Below are positions 7,283 through 14,523 of a stretch of DNA of 59,099 nt, piece by piece; position 1 is the stretch's first letter, and each line of letters begins with the position of its first letter. This DNA comes from Piscinibacter sp. (GTDB taxonomy: Bacteria > Pseudomonadota > Gammaproteobacteria > Burkholderiales > Burkholderiaceae_C). The stretch covers positions 1 through 59,099 of the forward strand of contig JAGOAS010000025.1 of assembly GCA_017983795.1 (NCBI GenBank), read 5' to 3'. The position numbers were made by a program, and so were the translations under genes. The notes under the pieces were generated by a model. That model had not been told where the DNA came from and did not search any database. It saw only the letters and a list, made by a program, of their open reading frames with translations.

Positions 7283-8166
7283 AGCGACAGCATTTCGACG
7301 CCTGGGCCGCGGCGGAGCTCGATGCGGTCGAGTCCGCGTTGTCGAGCTGGGTGCCGGCCAACGCGCCGGCCGGGCTCGGCGAGACGATGCGCTACGGCGT
7401 GCTCGATGGCGGCAAGCGTCTGCGCCCGCTGCTGGTGCTGGCCGCCGCGCAGGCGGTGGACGGCGAGCGCGAGGCGGCCTTGCGCGCGGCCTGCGCGGTG
7501 GAGCTCATCCACGCCTATTCGCTGGTGCACGACGACATGCCGTGCATGGACAACGACGTGCTGCGCCGGGGCAAGCCGACGGTGCACGTGAAGTTCGGCG
7601 AGGCCCAGGCCATGCTGGCCGGCGACGCCATGCAGGCGCTGGCCTTCGAGGTGCTCACGCCCGAGCACGGCGTGCCGGCGGCGCTGCAGGCGCGGCTGTG
7701 CTCGCTGCTGGCGCGCTCGGCCGGGCACGCCGGCATGGCCGGCGGCCAGGCCATCGACCTGGCCAGCGTCGGCCAGCCGCTGGCCGAGCAGCAACTGCGC
7801 GACATGCACCGCCGCAAGACCGGCGCCCTGCTGCAGGCCAGCGTGCTGATGGGCGCCGCCTGCGGGCCGGTCAGTCCCGCGGCATGGAACGCGCTCGCGG
7901 CCTATGGCGATGCGCTCGGCCTGGCCTTCCAGGTGGTCGACGACATCCTCGACGTGACGGCGCCTTCCGAGACGCTCGGCAAGACCGCCGGCAAGGACCT
8001 GGACAACAACAAGCCGACCTACGTGAGCGTGCTCGGCCTCGAACGCGCCCGCGCGCATGCGCTCGAGCTGTGCGCGCAGGCGCATGCGGCGCTCGCGCGC
8101 AGCGGCCTGGCCGACAGCAGCGCGCTGGCGCTGCTGGCCGACAAGGTGGTGCAACGGGATAACTGA
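7279..8166 (+). CDS. ispA: Farnesyl diphosphate synthase (short-chain polyprenyl synthase)
   Basis: This 295-residue enzyme condenses dimethylallyl or geranyl diphosphate with isopentenyl diphosphate to give geranyl and farnesyl diphosphate, precursors for ubiquinone, undecaprenyl lipids and carotenoids. The first aspartate-rich motif is [10 protein letters not shown] (D85, D86, D91), with the two-residue insertion typical of bacterial farnesyl synthases. The second is DDILD at 221-225. The GGKRLRP motif at 44-50 binds diphosphate. The length is normal. It overlaps xseB by four bases, and dxs begins four bases after its stop, so precursor synthesis and condensation are co-expressed. Confidence 0.95.
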   Translation: MKRQHFDAWAAAELDAVESALSSWVPANAPAGLGETMRYGVLDGGKRLRPLLVLAAAQAVDGEREAALRAACAVELIHAYSLVHDDMPCMDNDVLRRGKPTVHVKFGEAQAMLAGDAMQALAFEVLTPEHGVPAALQARLCSLLARSAGHAGMAGGQAIDLASVGQPLAEQQLRDMHRRKTGALLQASVLMGAACGPVSPAAWNALAAYGDALGLAFQVVDDILDVTAPSETLGKTAGKDLDNNKPTYVSVLGLERARAHALELCAQAHAALARSGLADSSALALLADKVVQRDN

Positions 8167-8170
8167 CGAC

Positions 8171-10063
8171 ATGAAGTACCTGCTGCTTCCCAACATCAAC
8201 AGCCCGGCCGACCTGCGCAAGCTCTCGCGCCTGGAGCTCAAGCAGCTCGCCGACGAGCTGCGCGATTACGTGCTGACCAGCGTCTCCAAGACCGGCGGCC
8301 ACCTCTCGTCCAACCTCGGCACGGTGGAGCTGACGATCGCGCTGCACGCCGTGTTCGACACGCCCGCCGATCGCCTGGTGTGGGACGTCGGCCACCAGAC
8401 CTATCCGCACAAGGTGCTGACCGGCCGGCGCGACCGCATGGGCTCGCTGCGCCAGCTCGGCGGCTTGTCGGGCTTCCCGCGCCGCGACGAGAGCGAGTAC
8501 GACACCTTCGGCACCGCGCACTCGTCGACCTCGATCTCGGCCGCGCTGGGCATGGCCATCGCCGCGCAGCAGAAAGGCGAGGGCCGCCACGCGGTGGCCA
8601 TCATCGGCGACGGCGCGATGACCGCCGGCATGGCCTTCGAGGCGCTGAACAATGCCGGCATGCCGCACATGGGCCACGTGCCCAACCTGCTGGTGGTGCT
8701 CAACGACAACGACATGTCGATCAGCCCGCCGGTGGGCGCGCTGAACAAGTACCTGGCGCGCCTGATGAGCGGCAAGTTCTACGCCGCCGCGCGCGAGGGC
8801 GCGAAGAACGTGCTGAAGAACGCGCCGCCGCTGTTCGAGCTGGCGCGCCGCTTCGAGGAGCATGCCAAGGGCATGGTGGTGCCGGGCACCATCTTCGAGG
8901 AGTTCGGCTTCAACTACGTCGGCCCGATCGACGGCCACGACCTCGACGCGCTGATCCCCACGCTGGAGAATCTGCGCGACAAGCAGGGCGCGCAGTTCCT
9001 GCACGTGGTCACCAAGAAGGGCTACGGCTACAAGCTCGCCGAGGCCGACCCGGTGAAGTACCACGGCCCCACGCCCTTCGATCCGGCGCAGGGCATCCAG
9101 AAGCCGGCCGTGCCGGGCAAGACCACCTTCACCCAGGTGTTCGGGCAGTGGCTGTGCGACATGGCCGAGGCCGACAAGCGCCTGATCGCCATCACGCCGG
9201 CGATGCGCGAGGGCTCGGGCATGGTCGAGTTCCACAAGCGCTTCCCGGAGCGCTACTTCGACGTCGGCATCGCCGAGCAGCACGCCGTGACCTTCGCCGC
9301 CGGCCTCGCCTGCGAAGGGCTCAAGCCGGTGGTGGCGATCTACTCGACCTTCCTGCAGCGCGCCTACGACCAGCTGATCCACGACGTGGCGCTGCAGAAG
9401 CTGCCGATGGTGTTCGCGCTGGATCGCGCCGGCCTGGTCGGCGCCGACGGCGCGACCCACGCCGGTGCCTACGACATCGCCTTCCTGCGCTGCATTCCGG
9501 CCATGAGCGTGCTGACGCCGGCCGACGAGAACGAATGCCGCCAGGCGCTCTACACCGCCTTCCTGCAAGATCACCCGGTGGCGGTGCGCTACCCGCGCGG
9601 CAGCGGCGCCGGCGTCGAGATCGCCAAGGAGATGACGCCGATTCCCTTCGGCAAGGGCGAACTGCGCCGCCAGGGCTCGCGCATCGCCATCCTCGCCTTC
9701 GGCACGCTGCTCTACCCGGCGCTGGCGGCGGCCGACAAGCTCGACGCCACGGTGGCCAACATGCGCTTCGCCAAGCCGCTCGATGTCGCGCTGGTGACGG
9801 AGCTGGCGCGCAGCCACGACGCCATCGTCACGGTGGAGGAGGGCTGCCTGATGGGCGGCGCCGGCAGCGCGGTGCTGGAAGCGCTGGCCTCGGCCGGGCT
9901 GCAGACGCCGGTGCTGAACCTCGGCCTGCCCGACGAATTCATCGAGCACGGCGACCCGGCCAAGCTGCTGGCGATGTGCGGGCTGGACGCTGCCGGTATC
10001 GAGCAGTCCATCCTCAAGCGCTTCGGCGCCAAGCCCGCGCTGGTGCGGGCGGTGAACCATTGA
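8171..10063 (+). CDS. dxs: 1-deoxy-D-xylulose-5-phosphate synthase
   Basis: A 630-residue thiamine-diphosphate enzyme joining pyruvate and glyceraldehyde 3-phosphate in the first step of the MEP pathway. The thiamine-diphosphate motif begins at GDGAMTAG (G146-D147-G148) and continues to EALNNAG. The N-terminal [10 protein letters not shown] and GTAHSSTS segments, with the histidines that contact substrate, and the C-terminal transketolase domain ([14 protein letters not shown]) are intact. The start at 8171 gives [18 protein letters not shown], the usual beginning in betaproteobacteria; longer readings run back into ispA. It is the last gene of xseB-ispA-dxs. A 68-base gap separates it from folE2. 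Confidence 0.96.
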   Translation: MKYLLLPNINSPADLRKLSRLELKQLADELRDYVLTSVSKTGGHLSSNLGTVELTIALHAVFDTPADRLVWDVGHQTYPHKVLTGRRDRMGSLRQLGGLSGFPRRDESEYDTFGTAHSSTSISAALGMAIAAQQKGEGRHAVAIIGDGAMTAGMAFEALNNAGMPHMGHVPNLLVVLNDNDMSISPPVGALNKYLARLMSGKFYAAAREGAKNVLKNAPPLFELARRFEEHAKGMVVPGTIFEEFGFNYVGPIDGHDLDALIPTLENLRDKQGAQFLHVVTKKGYGYKLAEADPVKYHGPTPFDPAQGIQKPAVPGKTTFTQVFGQWLCDMAEADKRLIAITPAMREGSGMVEFHKRFPERYFDVGIAEQHAVTFAAGLACEGLKPVVAIYSTFLQRAYDQLIHDVALQKLPMVFALDRAGLVGADGATHAGAYDIAFLRCIPAMSVLTPADENECRQALYTAFLQDHPVAVRYPRGSGAGVEIAKEMTPIPFGKGELRRQGSRIAILAFGTLLYPALAAADKLDATVANMRFAKPLDVALVTELARSHDAIVTVEEGCLMGGAGSAVLEALASAGLQTPVLNLGLPDEFIEHGDPAKLLAMCGLDAAGIEQSILKRFGAKPALVRAVNH

Positions 10064-10131
10064 AGCGCGGTGAATCGCGCGTTCAAGTCCGTGTCGCCGC
10101 ACGTGCCGTCATTTGCTGGCATGCTTGAGCC

Positions 10132-10923
10132 ATGAGCAATCTCAAGGACGCGCTGCACATCCCCGACACGCAAAGCGAGCGTGACGAGCGCCATCTGGCG
10201 ATCCAGCACGTCGGCGTGCGCGGCGTGCGCTACCCCATGCAGCTCAAGCTGGGCGCGGCCGAGCTCGCCACGGTGGCCGACTGGGACCTCGACGTCGCCC
10301 TGCCCGCCGAGCAGAAGGGCACGCACATGTCGCGCTTCGTGGCCTGGCTGGAGTCGCTCGAGCAGGCCATCGACGCCGCCGAGCTGCGCCGCCAGATGGG
10401 CCTGATGCTCGGCAAGCTGCACGCGACCAGCGGCCGCATCGAAGCGCGTTTCCCCTTCTTCCTGCGCAAGCGTGCGCCGGTGTCGGGCGTGGAGAGCCTG
10501 CTCGAATACCAGGGCCGCTGGATCGTCGAGGCCAAGGAGGGCGAGGTGGCCGTCTGGGCCGAGGCGGTGGTGCCGGTGAAGAGCCTGTGCCCCTGCTCGA
10601 AGGAGATCTCCGACTACGGTGCGCACAACCAGCGCTCGCACGTCACCGTGCGCGTCGAGTTGCTGCGCGACATCGCCTGGCAGGAACTGGTGCGCTTCGC
10701 CGAAGACTCGGCTTCCAGCGAGATCTGGCCCATGCTCAAGCGCGCCGACGAGAAGTGGGTGACCGAGCGCGCCTACGAGAACCCGAAGTTCGTCGAGGAT
10801 CTGGTGCGCGACGTCGCGCTGCGCCTGAATGCCGATGCGCGCGTCGGCCGCTACGTGGTGGACGTGGAGAACTTCGAGTCCATCCACGCTCACAGCGCCG
10901 TCGCCCGCATCGAGCGGGCCTGA
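10132..10923 (+). CDS. folE2: GTP cyclohydrolase IB (FolE2)
   Basis: A 263-residue enzyme of the COG1469 family that converts GTP to 7,8-dihydroneopterin triphosphate, the first step to tetrahydrofolate and queuosine precursors. It is the metal-flexible alternative to zinc-dependent FolE. The metal-binding cysteine lies in VKSLCPCSKEISDYGAHNQR, and the closing ENFESIHAHSAVARI segment carries further conserved residues. The length fits the family. The ATG at 10132 is the first in frame and gives the expected N-terminus MSNLKDALHIPDTQ. In many bacteria FolE2 takes over under zinc limitation, but no Zur site is visible here and the gene follows dxs, so it may be the main enzyme. It converges on apbE with an 10-base gap. 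Confidence 0.93.
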   Translation: MSNLKDALHIPDTQSERDERHLAIQHVGVRGVRYPMQLKLGAAELATVADWDLDVALPAEQKGTHMSRFVAWLESLEQAIDAAELRRQMGLMLGKLHATSGRIEARFPFFLRKRAPVSGVESLLEYQGRWIVEAKEGEVAVWAEAVVPVKSLCPCSKEISDYGAHNQRSHVTVRVELLRDIAWQELVRFAEDSASSEIWPMLKRADEKWVTERAYENPKFVEDLVRDVALRLNADARVGRYVVDVENFESIHAHSAVARIERA

Positions 10924-10933
10924 GTTCGGATCC

Positions 10934-11947
10934 TCAGCCGGCCGGCGTGAGCCGCGCCTGCATGCCGGTCGACAGCCAGGTCGAGTCGTCCGTCGCGACC
11001 AGTGCGTCGACGCCCGGCCGTTGCGCCAGCCAGCGCTGGCCGCGCTGCAGCCCGCCGACCATGATCGCCGCGCCCAGGCCGTTGACGGCGGCGATGTCGC
11101 GTGCGACGAGCGCCACGCCGTGCACGCCCTGCGTCGGCCAGCCGCTGGCCGGGTCGAGCACGTGGTGCCAGCGCCGTCCGGCGCGGTCGAAGAAACGTTC
11201 GTAGTCGCCCGAGGAGGCGACCACGCCGTCGCGCAAGGCCACCACGCCGGCGAGGCGTTGCGGCGTGCGCGGATCGCGGATGCCGACGCGCCAGTCGCGC
11301 CCCGGCGGGTTGCCGTGGCAGACCACGTCGCCGCCGCCGTCGATCATCGCGGCGGCGACGCCGCTGCGTGCGATCTCGGCGAGCCCCGCTTGCAGGATGG
11401 GCAGCTTGGCGATGCCGCCCAGATCGAGCGCCATGCCGGGGGTGGGCAGGCGAGCGGTGCGCGCCTCGCTGTTGAGTTCGACGCGGCGCCAGCCGACCAG
11501 GCGGCGCTGTTCGACGAGCCGCTGCGCGTCGGCGATCTCGGCGGCGTGGCCCTCGGCATCGTCGCCGAAATGCCAGTCGCGGTAGGCGCCGACGCTGGCG
11601 TCGAAGGCGCCGCCGGTGAAGGCGGCCACCTCGCGCGCGGCGAGCAGCACCTGCATGGTTTCCGCCGGCACGGCCAGCGGCGCGCCGCCGGCGCGCGCGG
11701 CGAGCTGCCGCACGACGCTGCCCTCGCGGTAGCGGCTCATCTGGTCGGCCAGCGCGCCCATGCGCGTCCAGGCGGCCTCGAAGGCGGCGCGGCGCCTGGC
11801 CGCATCCGCCTCGACCAGCGTGATGCGCACGCGCGTGCCCATCAGCGCGCGCTCTTCGTGCTGCACGCCCTCGTCGGCGCGCGCCAGGCCTTGCAGCCCG
11901 GCGGTCACCAGCAGGCCGAGCGTGAACTCGCGGCGGCGCATGCTCAT
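10934..11947 (-). CDS. apbE: FAD:protein FMN transferase, ApbE/NosX family
   Basis: A 337-residue ApbE-type flavin transferase that attaches FMN from FAD to a threonine of target proteins outside the cytoplasm. The core is intact: MGTRVRI near residue 35, MALDLGGIAK, the MIDGGGDVV segment, and HHVLDPASGWPTQGVHGV with the metal-binding residues of the family. The N-terminus MSMRRREFTLGLLVTAGLQGLA resembles a twin-arginine signal. Within a nos locus such a protein is known as NosX, and its expected target is the FMN domain of NosR encoded nearby. It lies 11 bases downstream of the cytochrome c gene, and the two leftward genes diverge from nosZ. ATG at 11947 or 11941 are both possible starts; no clear ribosome site separates them. 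Confidence 0.88.
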   Translation of the reverse strand: MSMRRREFTLGLLVTAGLQGLARADEGVQHEERALMGTRVRITLVEADAARRRAAFEAAWTRMGALADQMSRYREGSVVRQLAARAGGAPLAVPAETMQVLLAAREVAAFTGGAFDASVGAYRDWHFGDDAEGHAAEIADAQRLVEQRRLVGWRRVELNSEARTARLPTPGMALDLGGIAKLPILQAGLAEIARSGVAAAMIDGGGDVVCHGNPPGRDWRVGIRDPRTPQRLAGVVALRDGVVASSGDYERFFDRAGRRWHHVLDPASGWPTQGVHGVALVARDIAAVNGLGAAIMVGGLQRGQRWLAQRPGVDALVATDDSTWLSTGMQARLTPAG

Positions 11948-11958
11948 CGTCGTGCGGC

Positions 11959-12369
11959 TCAGCGCGACAGCATGTACTCGACGGCGGCCTTCACGTCGGC
12001 ATCGGCCAGCGCGGTGTTGCCGCCCTTGGCCGGCATCATGCCCTTCTTGCCGGTGAAGCCTTCGAGCGCGTGCTTGTAGAGCGTGTCCTTGCCCTGCGCC
12101 GCGCGCTCGCCCCAGTCGGCCTTGTCGCCGGGCTTGGGCGCGCCGCCCACGCCGGCGGCGTGGCACATCGCGCAGACCTTGTTGTAGGTCGACTTGCCGA
12201 TCTCGTTGTCGGCCGCGGCCACGGCCTCGGGGGCCGGCGCGGGAGCCGGTGCCGGCGCGGCAGCGGGTGCCGGAGCCGGTGCTGCCGGCGCCGGGGCAGC
12301 GTCCTGCTTGCCGCAGCCGCTCAGGGCCAGGGCGGCCAGCAGGATCATGGAAGGAAGGCGCATCGTCAT
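11959..12369 (-). CDS. Lipoprotein monohaem cytochrome c (c5-like) in nos locus
   Basis: A 136-residue precursor with a lipoprotein signal, LLAALALSGC at residues 10-19, so the mature protein is anchored by the cysteine of the lipobox. A linker of about 30 residues made almost only of alanine and proline follows, then a class I cytochrome domain with one CAMCH haem site and a methionine ligand probably in KKGMMPAKGG. The linker would let the haem domain reach partners in the periplasm. The gene diverges from nosZ and is followed by apbE, so I infer a role as electron donor to the nitrous oxide reductase or to its maturation, possibly alternative to NosR. GAGGA placed before the ATG at 12369 decides the start. 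Confidence 0.85.
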   Translation of the reverse strand: MTMRLPSMILLAALALSGCGKQDAAPAPAAPAPAPAAAPAPAPAPAPEAVAAADNEIGKSTYNKVCAMCHAAGVGGAPKPGDKADWGERAAQGKDTLYKHALEGFTGKKGMMPAKGGNTALADADVKAAVEYMLSR

Positions 12370-12466
12370 CGGAATCCTCGTCGTGTGAATGAAATACGTG
12401 GCGACATGGCACATCCATGCGCCGCATGCACGGCACGCACTGTGACCGAGGCTGTCTGCCCATGCC

Positions 12467-12480
12467 TTGAACTGGTTCAA
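12467..12480. promoter_or_regulatory. FNR/NNR-type binding site in the nosZ promoter
   Basis: TTGA at 12467-12470, ACTGGT, then TCAA at 12477-12480 form a perfect TTGA-N6-TCAA dyad, the core of FNR, DNR and NNR sites. Its centre is 62 bases before the nosZ start codon. A -10-like TACCAT at 12502-12507 puts a start site near 12514, so the dyad would be centred near -41, the class II activation position. It also lies 104 bases upstream of the divergent cytochrome c gene and may serve both directions. Anaerobic and nitric-oxide control is the family expectation. Confidence 0.75.
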
Positions 12481-12535
12481 GGACAGTCCGGCGACGCTCA
12501 ATACCATGACGGGAGTCCAGTCAATAGGTGACAAC

Positions 12536-14470
12536 ATGAATGAGAAGCTCCCGCAAGTTCCCGAGGTGACCACCGGCCTGCCGCGTCGCCGTTTCATGAA
12601 CACCGCAGCGCTGGCTGGCCTCGGCATCGGCCTGGCTGCCTGCAACCAGAAGACCGAGGGCGCAGCCACCGCTCCCGCGAGCGCTCCTGCTGCCGCCGGC
12701 CACGCCGACGCAGCCGCGCCGGCCGGCGTGCATGCGCGTCCCGGTGAACTCGACACCTACTACGGCCTGTGGAGCGGCGGTCACAACGGTGACGTGCGCG
12801 TGCTGGGCCTGCCTTCGGGCCGCGAAATCCTGCGCATCCCGTGCTTCGTGCCCGACGCGCTGGTGGGCTGGGGCATCACCAACGAATCCAAGGCCGTCAT
12901 GGGCACCAAGGCCGACGGCTCGCTGCGCTATACGGTGGCCGATACCCACCACCTGCACGCCTCCTACAAGGACGGCAACTACGACGGCCGCTATGCCTGG
13001 GTGAACGACAAGATCAACGCCCGCCTGGCGCGCATCCGGCTCGACTATTTCATCTGCGACAAGATCACCGACCTGCCCAACGTGCAGGGCTTCCACGGCA
13101 TCTTCCCGGACAAGGCCGACCCCGTCGATGCGGCCATCAACCACACCACGCGCGTGTTCTGCGGCGGCGAGTTCGCCATCCCGCTGCCCAACGATGGCAA
13201 GGACGCGAACAGCCCCGAGAAATACCGCTCGCTGTTCACCTGCGTGGACGCCGAGACCATGGACGTGCGCTGGCAGGTGCTGATCGACGGCAACTGCGAT
13301 CTGGTGGCCACCTCGTATGACGGCAAGCTCGCCGCCACCAACCAGTACAACACCGAGAACGGCATCCACTACGAGGATATGATGTCCGCCGAGCGCGACG
13401 CCTGCCTCTTCTTCAACGTGGCGCGCATCGAGGCGGCCGTCAAGGCCGGCAAGTTCAAGACCTATGGCAACAAGGTGCCGGTGGTCGACGGCACGCGCGA
13501 GGCCAACAAGGATCCGAAGACGGCGCTGGTGGGCTATGTCAGCGTGCCCAAGAACCCGCACGGCGTGAACGCTTCGCCCGACGGCAAATATTTCATCTGC
13601 GCCGGCAAGCTCTCGCCCACCACCACCACCATCGAACTGAGCAAGGTGCTCGATTGGTTCGACGGCAAGCTCGAGAAGCTCGACCAGGCCATCGTCGCCG
13701 AAGTCGAAGTGGGCCTGGGCCCCCTGCACACGGCCTTCGACGGCCGCGGCAACGCCTACACCACGCTGTTCCTGGACAGCCAGGTCGTCAAGTGGAACGT
13801 CGACAAGGCGATCGCCTTCCACAAGGGCGACAAGAGCGCCAAGTACGTGGTCGATCGCATCGACGTGCACTACCAGCCGGGCCACATCAATGCCTCGCAG
13901 TCCGAGACCAAGGCCGCCGACGGCAAATATCTGGCCGTGGGCTGCAAGTTCTCCAAGGACCGCTTCCTGCCCGTGGGCCCGCTGCACCCCGAGAACGAGC
14001 AGCTGATCGACATCTCGGGCGAGAAGATGGTGCTGCTGGCCGACCACCCGGTGCGCGGCGAGCCGCACGACTTCATCATCTTCAAGCGCGACATCCTCAA
14101 GCCCAAGCAGGTCTACAGCCTCGACGAATTCCCGCTGGCCATCAAGGATGCGAAGGATTCCGGCGTCACCCGCAATGGCAAGAAGGTCACCGTGCGCCTG
14201 ACGTCGCAGGCGCCGGCCTTCAGCATGCGCGAATTCACCGTGAAGAAGGGTGACGAGGTCACGCTGATCCTGACCAACCTGGACAAGGTCGAGGACTTGA
14301 CGCACGGCTTTGCCCTGCCCAAGTACAACATCCAGTTCGTGATCAATCCGCTGGAGACCAAGTCGGTCACCTTCCTCGCCGACAAGCCGGGCGTCTTCTG
14401 GGCGTACTGCTCGACGTTCTGCCACGCGCTGCACCTCGAGATGCGCACGCGCATGATCGTCGAGGCCTGA
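12536..14470 (+). CDS. nosZ: Nitrous-oxide reductase (clade I, Tat-exported)
   Basis: The 644-residue precursor of the periplasmic enzyme that reduces N2O to N2, the last step of denitrification. The N-terminus contains LPRRRFMNTAALAGLGIG, a twin-arginine signal typical of clade I. All seven CuZ histidines of the beta-propeller can be matched: H138, H139, H187, H342, H398, H450 and H511. The C-terminal cupredoxin CuA domain has H590 (DLTHGFAL), then C625, C629, H633 and M636 in CSTFCHALHLEM, with the same 35-residue spacing as in known enzymes. The ATG at 12536 follows AGGTGA by five bases and gives MNEKLPQV; readings from further upstream pass through the promoter. It is the first gene of nosZRDFYL and has the FNR-type site upstream. 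A 10-bp GC hairpin follows the stop. Confidence 0.97.
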   Translation: MNEKLPQVPEVTTGLPRRRFMNTAALAGLGIGLAACNQKTEGAATAPASAPAAAGHADAAAPAGVHARPGELDTYYGLWSGGHNGDVRVLGLPSGREILRIPCFVPDALVGWGITNESKAVMGTKADGSLRYTVADTHHLHASYKDGNYDGRYAWVNDKINARLARIRLDYFICDKITDLPNVQGFHGIFPDKADPVDAAINHTTRVFCGGEFAIPLPNDGKDANSPEKYRSLFTCVDAETMDVRWQVLIDGNCDLVATSYDGKLAATNQYNTENGIHYEDMMSAERDACLFFNVARIEAAVKAGKFKTYGNKVPVVDGTREANKDPKTALVGYVSVPKNPHGVNASPDGKYFICAGKLSPTTTTIELSKVLDWFDGKLEKLDQAIVAEVEVGLGPLHTAFDGRGNAYTTLFLDSQVVKWNVDKAIAFHKGDKSAKYVVDRIDVHYQPGHINASQSETKAADGKYLAVGCKFSKDRFLPVGPLHPENEQLIDISGEKMVLLADHPVRGEPHDFIIFKRDILKPKQVYSLDEFPLAIKDAKDSGVTRNGKKVTVRLTSQAPAFSMREFTVKKGDEVTLILTNLDKVEDLTHGFALPKYNIQFVINPLETKSVTFLADKPGVFWAYCSTFCHALHLEMRTRMIVEA

Positions 14471-14486
14471 GCGCCGCTACCGGGCC

Positions 14487-14511
14487 CGCCGCCGGCCGCA
14501 CGCCGGCGGCG
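14487..14511 (+). terminator. GC-rich hairpin between nosZ and nosR
   Basis: CGCCGCCGGC (14487-14496) and GCCGGCGGCG (14502-14511) form a perfect 10-bp stem with a five-base loop, 17 bases after the nosZ stop codon. There is no run of T residues, so full termination is unlikely. It may instead protect the nosZ 3' end from exonucleases or attenuate read-through, giving more nosZ than nosR product. Confidence 0.5.
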
Positions 14512-14523
14512 CCCCGAACCCGC

